A stretch of DNA of 64,000 bases, taken from positions 56,129,186-56,193,185 of the forward strand of contig OX392529.1 of NCBI GenBank assembly GCA_947623455.1. The letters run 5' to 3'. Positions 34,283-62,370 of this stretch are shown piece by piece. The notes under the pieces were generated by a model that ran no database searches, had not been told where the DNA came from, and worked only from the letters and a program-made list of their open reading frames with translations. A program made the translations under genes and the position numbers. Within the stretch, counting starts at the first letter, position 1. Each line of letters starts with the position of its first letter. The DNA is from Mimachlamys varia (taxonomy: Eukaryota > Mollusca > Bivalvia > Pectinida > Pectinidae).

Positions 34283-34966
34283 CTATCCCAAGGATGGCTG
34301 ACTTTAAACACCCCCTGCAACCGCTAATTAGATAAAATAGATGAAAAATAATAAATAAAAGGTGCATATCTCTTTCAAAAGGAATCAAAATGCATAAAAT
34401 TACTTCAGGGGGTATAACTTAATATTGTGACATACCCTTTCCACGAAAGAAATTTAAATGTTGAAAACTGAGAGATAGTGCTAAGCCAGACAAAATTTCT
34501 TTATAAAGGGGGATAACTCTAGGGTTGAGAAAAAGCAAAGTCACATCAGAAGGCACATCTCAATTTTTTTACTGGCTATTCTCACAAAGTTTTGAAAAGA
34601 TCTGTTGTAAACTAGGGGGAAGCATAGCCGGACAAATTTGTGTTCATTTTTTATATAAAAGGGAAATAACTCTCTGTAAAGTGTCATAAATTCAAAAAGA
34701 TACATGTACTTCAGGGGGCACATCTCCATATTGTACTGGCTATTCCCACAAATTCCTAAATACATAGCCGGACAAAATGTGTCAATTTTTCATATAAAAG
34801 GGGGATAACTCATAGTCGTTCTGGCTTTTCCAACATAACTTTAAAAATATCTGTTGAAAACTGAGAAAATACATAGCCAGGCGAAGTTGGTCTATCAATG
34901 GATGGAAGGATGGATGAGTTGATTCCAGTATACCCCACCAACTTCCTTGTGGGGGTATTACTATTA
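34283..34966. mobile_element. Relative of the nested satellite-bearing element at 10811
   Basis: Starts ACTAGAACTATCCCAAGGAT with GGCTGACT and ends with the hairpin GTATACCCCACCAACTTCCT/TGTGGGGGTATTACTA. Inside are diverged units with GGGGATAACTC and ACATAGCCGGACAAA. Same family as 10811-11605, older copy. Confidence 0.6.
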
Positions 34967-35009
34967 CCAGAAAGTTTAGTCACCATGAAGCTATCACAAA
35001 ATAAGTACG

Positions 35010-35218
35010 TATTTGTACAATACTGTCCTCTCATGCATGCAGCAGCACCCCCAAAACAGTTAACTCTCCAAAAAATAAGAATAATTGGGTCATTGCATGG
35101 CTTCCCATGCCACCAATACTGTCCACACACTTTAAAAAATCAGAATAAAGGTATCATCCCCCCCTCTACTTCTGTCCTTTTGTACATCAAAAATTACGCA
35201 GGCATATAAGGGTTATGC

Positions 35219-35250
<32 letters not shown>

Positions 35251-36330
35251 CAAGGGTGCCCTCCCCACCCCCCACCCCATACTGAACATGTCCTCTCATA
35301 CTTCAAAACTATAACAACAGGGACAATTTTCCCCACCAATATTGTCCTGTCATAAAAAAAAAAGTAAGCATGTGCATGGATATATATGCAAGCATCAATC
35401 CCCAAACGTCACTTCAAGTTAATGTTTCAAAAAATGAAAATATAAAGCCTCCCTTGAACATTCCTGTCATACTGTCCTCTCATCAGACTTCAAAAAGATA
35501 GGATGTAGGGGGCATCATCCCCCTGTAGCCATTCATGACTTCAAAAACAAAAATTACAATTTAACCCCCCCAACCCCCCCAACCCCAACCCACACACACC
35601 CAATACTGTCCTCTCAAAACAGTAACAATACTAATGGGCATACTCTAATACACTGTACCCTCCCCCATAGGGACATATACCCCTCCCCCTAACCCCCCCA
35701 TCCCCCCCCTACCAACCCCCACCCCACCCCCCCTACCAAAAAAAAATACTGTCCCCTCATACTCCAAAGAAATTACAATTTGGACGTACACGTAACCCCA
35801 CCCCTCCCCCAATACTAGTTCTCGATCTCTGCATACACACTGTACATCAAAAAGTAAGCATACAGGCCTAGGGTATACAATGTACATGTATCCATTCCCA
35901 AAACAGGCCTCTTGTATATTTTAAATGGTAACAATAAAAGCCCCCCCCCTCCATTCCAAGTCCCCAGTCAGAATAGCTTGTACACCCCCTCCCCTCCCAA
36001 GGGAGGGTAAGTATGGGGTATGAATCCACCTGATCCATATCCCAAAACTGTGTAACGTACTACATGTACAATGTACATCCCCAAAACTGTCGACAAAATC
36101 AATCCTCTCATACTTAGGGTCTGTCTTCCACTTAACCAACCAAATACTGTCCTCACTTTTATTAAAAAGATACAGACTGTATATATACGTACAAGGGGCA
36201 TCACTTTACCAACCCCCAACAATACTGTTTTCTCCCGCAAACATAAAAAAATCAGAATAGTACCCCTTGGTCTCACCCAACACAATTTAATAAACTGTTG
36301 GCACACATGCATACCCTCATTTCAAAAAAG
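35010..36330. repeat. Degenerate C-rich tandem array with AATACTGTCCTCTCATACTT core
   Basis: The words ATACTGTCCTCTCATACTTC and CAAAAA recur at irregular 60-170 bp spacing (near 35018, 35118, 35277, 35466, 35602, 35746 and 36145, with decayed ones elsewhere), separated by C-rich tracts, including a long C run at about 35226-35249. Confidence 0.65.
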
Positions 36331-36380
36331 TAAGTGATATTGTAGTTTACAGGTCAGCTCTGGTCCTATGGTCCGAATTA

Positions 36381-36520
36381 AGGGTTCTGACTCTATGATC
36401 TAGAAGCTGTGAAAATTGGGACGGCTAGGCTAGCGCTATAGGCCTAGCGACTCAAAGAGGAGCCGCTACTGTAACTACTAACTGTCCCAATATTTCAATG
36501 GATCATTGAGTCAGAACCCT
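36381..36520. mobile_element. 140-bp MITE flanked by TA, ends AGGGTTCTGACTC
   Basis: AGGGTTCTGACTCTATGATC and GATCATTGAGTCAGAACCCT are inverted copies with TA on each side. The inside contains GTGAAAATTGGGAC/GTCCCAATATTTCA and GCTAGCGCTATAGGCCTAGC. It sits about 350-900 bp from the start of the plus-strand gene. Confidence 0.68.
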
Positions 36521-36864
36521 TATACAGTGTAACTTCGGACTTACTACTGCAAAGTGTTGTACAATGTACATGTATATATATATACAAAATGTAGGCCTTG
36601 AGCTTGAGCCAAAGGTGAAATACCTTTAAACCAATTCAAGCTACTGTGGTAATAATTATGATAGATCACATCTTCAATCATCTAAATATAACCCACTTTT
36701 TAAATTCTCATGCTTTTACAGTACCTGTTTCAAACTTTTAGCTTTGGCCACCCGGACTGTCCATAATAACTGTAGGCCTATAAACAGTTACGTTGGTCAG
36801 ATTTAAATGACAAATGGCTACGATCTAATGACTGTAAACACACGTGTATACACAGCACATTTAC

Positions 36865-37407
36865 CTGCCGTGACAAGTCCTTCATATCGGCGGAAATGAT
36901 CGGTGAATAAACTTTCTAATGATGGCGTCACACCCAATGTGGACACATGTCATCAGTTGTTTGTTGTCAACATATAATTGTTAAATGCCAAATTAATGAC
37001 GTTATTTTATTAATAAATCCCTGTTTTATTTACCCAAGTGTCTTTAAAATCGTTGTAATATTCTAGATAACATATCAAAACATTAATGGCATGCACTATC
37101 GATCAACAGTGACACACATGGCTTCAGCTCCAAAACACTTTCACGCCCATTTGTTTACGTACGTTGTCATAGAAACACTGCGCTGTTTTCAGCATCTGCA
37201 CGTTTCTTTCAGCAGCAACTTCTTGTCAATCCACATGCACGCTTAACATCACTTCAATGTTTGATATACACAGTCCATATTCTGTTATCTCCACGAATAA
37301 AATCACCACCTGGCTTGTAAATGACAACTCGCGTTGGTCTATGACGGTTGGTCAACTTGCGCATGTGCGCAATGAAAGTCTCGACCGATCCTGTCATTTT
37401 GGTGAAA
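36865..37407. promoter_or_regulatory. Putative divergent promoter region
   Basis: Right of this stretch lies the first coding exon of the SRCR/ZP gene. On the minus strand CTTGTCACGGCAG is followed by GTAAATG at 36864, a plausible donor of a non-coding 5' exon that could join the acceptor at 21534. The interval is less AT-rich than its flanks, with no obvious TATA box. This is an inference from position and splice-site shape. Confidence 0.4.
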
Positions 37408-54147
<16,740 letters not shown>

Positions 54148-56503
54148 TCAATTGTATTGTTATAGCCAATACTAGATCTAAAATATTATGTTATAATGTA
54201 ATTCATTCCGTCCAATTTTCAAATAATGACACTATATTGCCTGAGATCATGAATTACCGTATGCAATCAGTCCATTCAAAGTTACCAATTTTTTTTTTTT
54301 TTTTTTTCGGTGCCTCAATTTTATATTATTATATTAAAAAATATTAAAAGTGTGATTATTAATATTTTTGCTCAAAAATACTGTAAATTGTATTAATGTT
54401 TCACTAATCCCTTCTGATTTCCAAAATATGCGGTTATTTTATTAACAAATGAGAATTAAGATTATAAAATTGATTCATTTGTCCACTCAGAGCCGGGGCA
54501 TTTGAAGCCTTATTGGAAAACATGCAGTAAACAAGATGATTGGTGAATGGATGTCAACACCTATAGATTTAGTGATCAGTTGTAGCAAGTCACATTTTTT
54601 GACATATGGCTGGCAGAGTTATGCCCCCTGTTCTTCTAATTCTGAGAAGTGCTGTCAGTTGGTATGTTCTACCGTCATTTCCAATACAAGCACTTGTTTA
54701 GCTTAGAAAACTGTGAATATGTGATTGCAGGTCTGTTAGTATGAAATGCAGGTTATAATTTTAGAATATTTTTGTAATTTCCAACCGCATCCTTGACTTC
54801 GGGTAAGTTTAATTGCATTCCAGGTGCTGTAAGTCATTATTTTTCTTTTCATATTTAAATCTGCTGGAGATATTTATTCAAAGGGAATAAAATTGCTCCC
54901 TACTTTAATAGAATCTCTTTAAAATAGCTCTCTTTTTTTATCAGATTTTGGAAAAAGTTTTTCTTATGTCATTAACTTGATGAAGAATTGGGCCAGTTAG
55001 TGCATAATTAATTTATATACCTATATATATATGAGATATTAAGTAAAATTTATGTTATGTTTGTGTAAAGATAGGGCCATTTACATAAAAACTGTATGTG
55101 CATATACCCGTTAACCCTCCCTCATTATGAGGGAGTCTCCCCCATTTTGACCAAAGGTTACTATTCTCTCTCGAAATCTTCCTCATTTTAATCCAAACTG
55201 TGGTCAAATGATCTCCTATAGTTATACTGCAGGGGGTGTGTAATGATCATAACATGTGTGTCTGGATCAAATGAATACTTTTTGAATTTGCTTTGACACA
55301 TAAAATTGGAAAGATAACTTGAGTAGAGCAGTTTCAGTCATATTTCACACACTTTCTCTCTCATTGGAAGTATGGAACGAGGGAGATCTCCTTCATTGGA
55401 GGTTTCAGAGATTATAATGTAACCAGCACACCTATGTATTTGTACCAAGACAATATAACCAATAATGATTTAGCTGAAATGATTCAGTGCCAGTGAAGTT
55501 TCTAGAATTTGAAGGGTACCTTTATAAGTTTATAGATGTGTAGTATTTATGTACCCAGCTGCCTGTTGTATTTTGTTTCATTTTTGAAATCTGATGTTAT
55601 TTCAAAATAGTTTTTTTTGGTTTTATGTCATTTCAAAATGATTTTTGTTTAAATTGAAGTCATTTCAAAATTACTTTTTTTAGATCTGATGTCATTTCAA
55701 AATAATTTAATAATTTTTGATGATGTTTGATATCATTTCATTTTTTTTTTTTTTTTAAATTGATGTTTTTAAGAAATTTGATGTCAGCTAACCTGATGGA
55801 CATATTATATAACTATGATCAGGCCAAAGCATGCTGTCTTGCCTTACACAGGGATGATTATACTCGCTTAATTAAAAGACCAAAACACGAACTTCTACAA
55901 ATTTGGCATTTCTTTCCTGATGATTATCAGATTTATTTATTAAATACAGTGCCACTCAGTAAAAAACAACTTGGTGTAAACATGTTTTCTTTTATCACTG
56001 CCAAGTTCCTGATATAGTCAGGTTTTAAAAGTATCAATCATGATTCTTGACATAAAAAATATGTACAGTCGCACACATAAATTTGTTATATATCACGGGA
56101 CCATTGGAGAAGTATGAATTATCTCTGTACTCGAGCTACGTAAATATGAATGTTTAGCGTAAAGCTTGACCAGAACCGACAAAATGCTTAAAATTAAACG
56201 GGGTCTTTGAGTTATACAAGCTGGAGATGAAAAGGTTCAACTGTTTATAATTTTTTTGGGGTTTGTGCGCATGCATGACCCTCTGTACAATGAAATGTAT
56301 TCTTAGTCCTATACAGTATACAGATTATACCATTTTTAATTGTAGAATTTTATAGAGTGCCTCCAGATTTATTTTTTCCTGGTGCTTCACATGCTGTGAT
56401 AAAAAATATACATCTGAGTGTTAGTCACTATCGTATTATATGATATTATGATTGATTCCTGTAATAATAATGTACATTCAATACACACAAATAAATATAT
56501 ATA
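54148..56503 (+). other. 3' UTR and intergenic DNA
   Basis: AT-rich with a T run at about 54290-54307. It holds the inverted relative of the 14865 MITE (about 55112-55425) and a degenerate tandem of GATGTCATTTCAAAAT units at about 55580-55740. A 96-codon open frame ending at 56017 has no recognisable domain. Confidence 0.5.
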
Positions 56504-56952
56504 CAGTGGACTCCACTTAATATCACCCTTATTAATATCACATTCCTCTTTATATCATGTTTTCCCCAAGCACCATTTTTCTCTCTATACAATTTTTTTT
56601 GGTTAATATCATGTATTTTGAGGTGAATTCCTCTTAATATCATTTTTTTTAACCAATCACATAAAATATCCAGAAAATGATGTCATTTCCATTGATTTCA
56701 GATACAACTTGTACAAAATGTGGCATAGAAAATAAAAAAATAACCCCAAAATGTTTTTTAATTAAAATAATGCTATCTAAATATATTGAAACATCATCAT
56801 ACTATTATGTACATTGAATAGCTTACTTTTAGGTATGGAGATTGGAAATGCACTAGATTTAGTGAAAAAACATGTTTCTCTTAATGTCACATTCCTGTTA
56901 ATATCATGTTTTTATCTGACAAATGCAACATGATATAAAGAGGAGTGCACTG
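56504..56952. mobile_element. 449-bp pogo-like MITE
   Basis: Ends CAGTGGACTCCACTTAATAT and TATAAAGAGGAGTGCACTG, flanked by TA. The right third is nearly the same as 52071-52170. CAGTG ends and TA flanks point to pogo/Tigger. Confidence 0.78.
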
Positions 56953-57673
56953 TATATATATATACAATGATTTTATTTCAGACGTCAATTGTGAAGTTCA
57001 ATATGAATGAAGTTGTCTTTGATGTGTTTAATTGTTAAGTGTTTAATTTATTGATGTTTAAATCATGGTTCAAGTATTATGTTCAGTTATTTATGCTTAA
57101 TATATTATTCATATTTGTAATCAGCTTAGTTCAGGATATATTTTCTAATTATGCTCATATTTTGTATTATTTTCGTTCGAAAATCAATGTAGCTAGGTTG
57201 CAGTGTTTTTTTTATATATATATATGGTCCAAAATTTTCTAGTATTACCACAGAAGTCTTCAGCTGTCTAGGTGTCTTTTCATTTTTTTTCCAAATATCG
57301 CCTACTTATTTTAATGCTATCAAGATCTGTTCAATTGATTCCAAAACTAGTTAATTAGCAAACTATCAGGACTTGTTCTTAACTATGAGCTTCTTTTAAA
57401 AATTAGCCAGCTATAGAAATATATTCAAATTTAAGTCAAAACTAAAATTCTTCATTTAATATTATTCCTGAGCTAAATATGTAGAAATGCTGTTACCAAA
57501 ACCTTATTATAAGTTATTAGTCAAATTTTTGTCAAGTTATTTAAATGTGTTCTTAATTTGTAGCTATTAGTTTTTGTAAGCTAAAGGGCATTGCTTACTT
57601 AATAGTTACATTGTTTACATATAATGATATACATGTTCACTTATTTAGTCAAGAAATAGAGGTTACACAACGA

Positions 57674-58121
57674 GTGGTTGTTGGATATGGAATTTATTTC
57701 ACTCGAGTTAATTATTTTTTAAAAGTTACAAAAGACACAAGCTTTAGCGAGTGTCTTTTGTAACTTTTAAAAAATAATTAACGAGAGTGAAATAAATTCC
57801 ATATCCAATAACCACGAATCGTGTGACCTGTTTCTACCACAATATTAAATCGGCAGTGTCAGTGTTGATTTTTGGAGTGAACTGCGGACTGTTTGCGCGA
57901 AAATGCATCATCTCGCATATATTCCCGCCAAGTTGTGACATCGTCAACAATCGATGACGACGTCAACAATGGTGATGTCAGGTCAAAGTTCAACTTCTCA
58001 ACCAATCAAAAGTCCGGAAGGTCATATTCCACTAGTGGAATATAACATATATTTATCCAACAGCAAGCATGTTTATCCAATGGTCTGAGAGTGGAATAAC
58101 ACGGGGTATTGTGGTAGAAAT
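57674..58121 (-). mobile_element. Composite MITE, copy 2 (inverted)
   Basis: Hairpin at 57674-57814 (GGTTGTTGGATATGGAATTT ... with nearly perfect 65-bp arms) followed by the TTTCTACCACAATA-ended part at about 57829-58121. Mirror image of the arrangement at 8852-9320. Confidence 0.75.
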
Positions 58122-58690
58122 ATATACATATTTTTTAAATATATGCTGCTAAAAGCATGCTTTATTTTTTAAAAAATTAAACTCTCCTTATTCAATATTA
58201 TAGATTAATATCATAATTACAGAAATTGATCATTCACATTTCATCTGACAGAGATTTAGAGAGGAAAAACTGCTAAATCTATAATAAATTCTAATGTTTT
58301 TTTTATTCACTTCAAAGTATTTTATCAAATTAATATGATTTAAAGAGTTTGAGCAAAAGACGAGACACAAGCAAGGATGTTTTTTAGTTAACTTATAAAA
58401 GAAACTACTGTTTATATGCATATTTTATTATTTGTAATTTTATTTTAGCAATTGTCACTGACTTACATTCCGCTAAATTGTGATTGGGCTAATTAAAGAT
58501 TCTGTTAACTGCTTTCTTCAGCAAGAATTTTGAGTGTGTCAGTATGGGTACATTTACAATATTCAAAATGGATTCTCCATAATATTGAGTTTTAGAATAT
58601 CCTTTTGTTGTTCCCATAATACACACTGTTTTCACATTGTTCAAAAACCCTCAAAAAGCTGATCATCAGTTGTAATGAAAATGAACTGCA

Positions 58691-58798
58691 AATGGAAAAG
58701 GAATTTTAATATCTGTTATGAGCAGATATCTTTTTATCAATATGAATGGAAAAGGAATTTTAATATCTGTTATGAGCAGATATCTTTTTATCAATATG
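58691..58798. repeat. Tandem duplication, two 54-bp units
   Basis: AATGGAAAAGGAATTTTAAT ... TTTTTATCAATATG occurs twice in a row without differences; a diverged third copy starts near 58871. Confidence 0.85.
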
Positions 58799-59198
58799 AA
58801 TGACAAACACATTTTCATATTATATTAACTATCAAATGTCCGTCCATGAATCATATTGTTAAACTGCAAATAGGAACTGAATTTTAATATCTGTTTTGAA
58901 CAAATGATTATTTATTTATCAACTTGAATGATTAAAACTTTTTCATGTTCTATTAAATCCGTCCAATTATTATAAGGTTATAGCCCTAAAGAACACTTTA
59001 TTTAAGAGTATATATTGTTCTTGATTTAGAAATTCTAGTCTTCAGTTCTTGATGGTATGTTTTAAAGTTAGATAAGTTGTTTTTGTTGGTAGTGCTGTTT
59101 TCCTTCTATTCTTTTCAAAATTTTCAAATTATATATGTATTTAGGTCACATTTTACATAATCTACCTTAATGATAATGATTTTTAAATAATTAGAATA

Positions 59199-60951
59199 CC
59201 GTAAAAACTCGTGTAATCTGCGCACTTTTTTAAGGGAAATTCAAATCAAATAGTTGGGGGTGCGTAAATTACAATGATATAGATGTGTGTCAAGTTTTTT
59301 TCAGTGAAAGATCGAGAAATCTGAAGGACGCCGCCATGTTGGAAAGTCGGGATTGTTTCCCCTTGTTCACAAAATCCAGACGACGCATGCAGATTAAATA
59401 AATTAATATTAAAAAGATTCAAAATATATATTGTATTTGTGTTCTTATTTATAAATTACACGGGAATTGACGATAAGTTATTTATGATTGATGTCCCGAT
59501 GTAATTTGGACCAGGCCCGAGTTGAGACGGCCACTCGGCATACAACGTTTATTTGACAAGTAATTATAAGCCCAATTAGGTAAACAAAACAAATAACGCA
59601 AATACAGACATTATATTTCACTCGTGTGGTCATCTAAAACCATAGTTTATCTAATAGTTAAGAAAAAATCAGGTATTGATATTGCCGATAAATATTCCGA
59701 CCACGGTAAAATTGACATACTTCCCAAATTCGTTTTCAATTCCAGACGAATAATCACTAAAGGCATGTCCGATTAAGTTCCTTGCTTTTCTTCCCGTAAT
59801 TCTGCAGCCATTTCAATTGCTCTTGCAACATCTTCGGCAGTGAATATTTCAAAATATTTCAAAATGTCATCGAATTCGCAGGAACTCGTATCAAAATCGA
59901 AAGTCGCCATTGCGTTCTACGTGAGTAACTTTCGTAGTAAATTCTTTGGTTTTCGCGGGAATATCGTGTCATGTGATGCCTTTATGAATGGAAATTTCCA
60001 TTACTATTTCTGTCGCCAGAGTCGCGTGATACATTCAGCCAATCAAAACCGTCGTAACATGTTTTCTATACCAATCGTAAAATCGCTTCTTCACGACCGT
60101 CGGAACCACAAGGATGGCGGACGATCTCTCATAAAACAATAACAGAGACCACACGAAGCAAATATAGCGCGTAAAGGCGTTAACAGGGACCGAGGAGTTA
60201 ACCGTAAGAGTTATAACATTTACACATATTATTAATTAATGCAACGTAACGTTTATGCCAAATAATCTATGCTGTTATCGCTAATTATCGCTAATTTGCA
60301 CCGTCTTCACGTGGTCGCCTTAGTGTTTACAATTGATATAACCAATCAAAGGTAGCCTATTATCGAGTACTGAGAGCGTGTCAAAAAAGGCAATTTTTCA
60401 TTGGTCAACCCGCGCCGTGGGACTGTCTTAGGCCTAGCTGTACCCGTGTGATTGCGGATAATTATACCAAGCCGTCGGAATGGGTTTTAATGAAAGTAAT
60501 TATCGTCTTATTGATAAGGAGAACACTTCTAAGGTAATTACTGTTTAAACAAGATACCCTACTCAATGACATCAGTATAATTGTGCTTTTAATTACACCT
60601 GTCGTCGATAATTACATGCCAGCTTGACCGAGGATGGTTTTAGATCGACCAGGCGTGTGTAGGGTCCGGTAGGCACAAAATACGTTTTTCTTATACTTGC
60701 TAATATTTCTGCATTTTTCTAATAAATAATAACACAAACTCATCCATTTTTTTTATTTACTGGAGAAAATCGTCACCTATAAAGAGAAAAAAGAATATTG
60801 AATGACATGAGAAAATGGTCGTCAACCTGGCGATTTTTTCGATTTTTTGGGTGCGTAAATTATATTGATACAGACCTTTTTCCAGCAGTTTTGGGGTGAT
60901 TTTTAGGGTGCGCAAATTACACGGGTGCGTAAATTACACGAGTTTTTACGG
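59199..60951. mobile_element. 1.75-kb TA-flanked DNA transposon remnant
   Basis: Ends CCGTAAAAACTCGTGTAATC(TGCGCAC) and its inverted copy at 60951, with TA on each side, fit the Tc1/mariner-pogo group. Subterminal copies of GGGTGCGTAAATTA occur near 59258, 60849 and 60903. Only a 45-codon ORF is intact, so it is non-autonomous or a deletion derivative. Confidence 0.78.
59773..59910 (-). CDS. Hypothetical 45-residue acidic peptide inside the transposon
   Basis: ATG at 59910 to TAA at 59773 reads MATFDFDTSSCEFDDILKYF then EIFTAEDVARAIEMAAEL. It is acidic with a likely C-terminal helix. It is not recognised. It could be the first exon of a lost transposase or accessory protein of the element, or chance. 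Confidence 0.35.
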   Translation of the reverse strand: MATFDFDTSSCEFDDILKYFEIFTAEDVARAIEMAAELREEKQGT

Positions 60952-61024
60952 TAAATAAATCTGTGATATTTTGTTTACAAAATGTTTGATATTTTTTATT
61001 GAAAGTGGATCGAGTCATACTTTA

Positions 61025-62370
61025 TGAAATTGTCTGTGTCCCAAGAATTCTTACCGTTGATATTGTCGGTATCCCAAGGATTCTTACCGTTGATATTGTC
61101 CGTATCCCAAGGATTCTTACCACTGGTCCGTATCCCAACCATTGTCGGTATCCCAAGGATTCTTACCGTTGATATTGTCCGTATCCCAACCATTGTCGGC
61201 ATCCCAAGGATTCTTACCATTGGTCGGTATCCCAAGGATTCTTACCATTGGTCTGTATCCCAAGGATTCTTACCGTTGGTCTGTATCCCAAGGATTCTTA
61301 CCATTGTCCGTATCCCAAGGATTCTTACCATTGGTCTGTATCCCAAGGATTCTTACCATTGTCCGTATCCCAAGGATTCTTACCATTGGTCGGTATCCCA
61401 AGGATTCTTACCGTTGGTCTGTATCCCAAGGATTCTTACCATTGGTCTGTATCCCAAGGATTCTTACCATTGTCCGTATCCCAAGGATTCTTACCATTGT
61501 CCGTATCCCAAGGATTCTTACCGTTGGTCTGTATCCCAAGGATTCTTACCATTGTCCGTATCCCAAGGATTCTTACCATTGGTCTGTATCCCAAGGATTC
61601 TTACCATTGTCCGTATCCCAAGGATTCTTACCATTGTCCGTATCCCAAGGATTCTTACCATTGTCCGTATCCCAAGGATTCTTACCGTTGGTATTGTCCG
61701 TATCCCAAGGATTCTTACCATTGGTCTGTATCCCAAGGGTTCTTACCATTGGTCTGTATCCCAAGGATTCTTACCATTGGTCTGTATCCCAAGGATTCTT
61801 ACCATTGGTCGGTATCCCAAGGATTCTTACCATTGGTCGGTATCCCAAGGATTCTTACCGTTGGTCGGTATCCCAAGGATTCTTACCGTTGGTCGGTATC
61901 CCAAGGATTCTTACCATTGGTCTGTATCCCAAGGATTCTTACCGTTGGTCTGTATCCCAAGGATTCTTACCATTGGTCCGTATCCCAAGGATTCTTACCG
62001 TTGGTCTGTATCCCAAGGATTCTTACCATTGGTCCGTATCCCAAGGATTCTTACCGTTGGTCGGTATCCCAAGGATTCTTACCATTGGTCCGTATCCCAA
62101 GGATTCTTACCGTTGGTCTGTATCCCAAGGATTCTTACCGTTGGTCCGTATCCCAAGGATTCTTGCCGTTGGTCTGTATCCCAAGGATTCTTACCGTTGG
62201 TCTGTATCCCAAGGATTCTTACCGTTGATATTGTCCGTATCCCAAGGATTCTTACCGTTGGTCTGTATCCCAAGGATTCTTACCATTGGTCCGTATCCCA
62301 ATGATTCTTACCGTTGGTCGGTATCGCAAGGATTCTTACAATTTATGTTGTCCGTATCCCAAAGATTCTT
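61025..62370. repeat. Minisatellite, 27/28-bp unit (GTATCCCAAGGATTCTTACC)
   Basis: About 47 units of GTCYGTATCCCAAGGATTCTTACCRTTG, some 33 bp with an extra GATATT. No stop codon occurs in any plus frame of the unit, so frames of 326-462 codons run through it by chance. The sharing of CCAAGGATTCTTACC across all units shows recent spread. Confidence 0.95.

Noticed and set aside
35226..35249. Long C run, also G run at 32394-32416
   Set aside because: Homopolymers of this length are prone to sequencing error, so no biological claim was made from their length.
55727..56017. 96-codon open frame
   Set aside because: It begins in a T run and shows no known domain; no supporting splice sites.
61025..62370. 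CRISPR-like direct repeats
   Set aside because: Units are continuous with no unique spacers, and the window is animal DNA.
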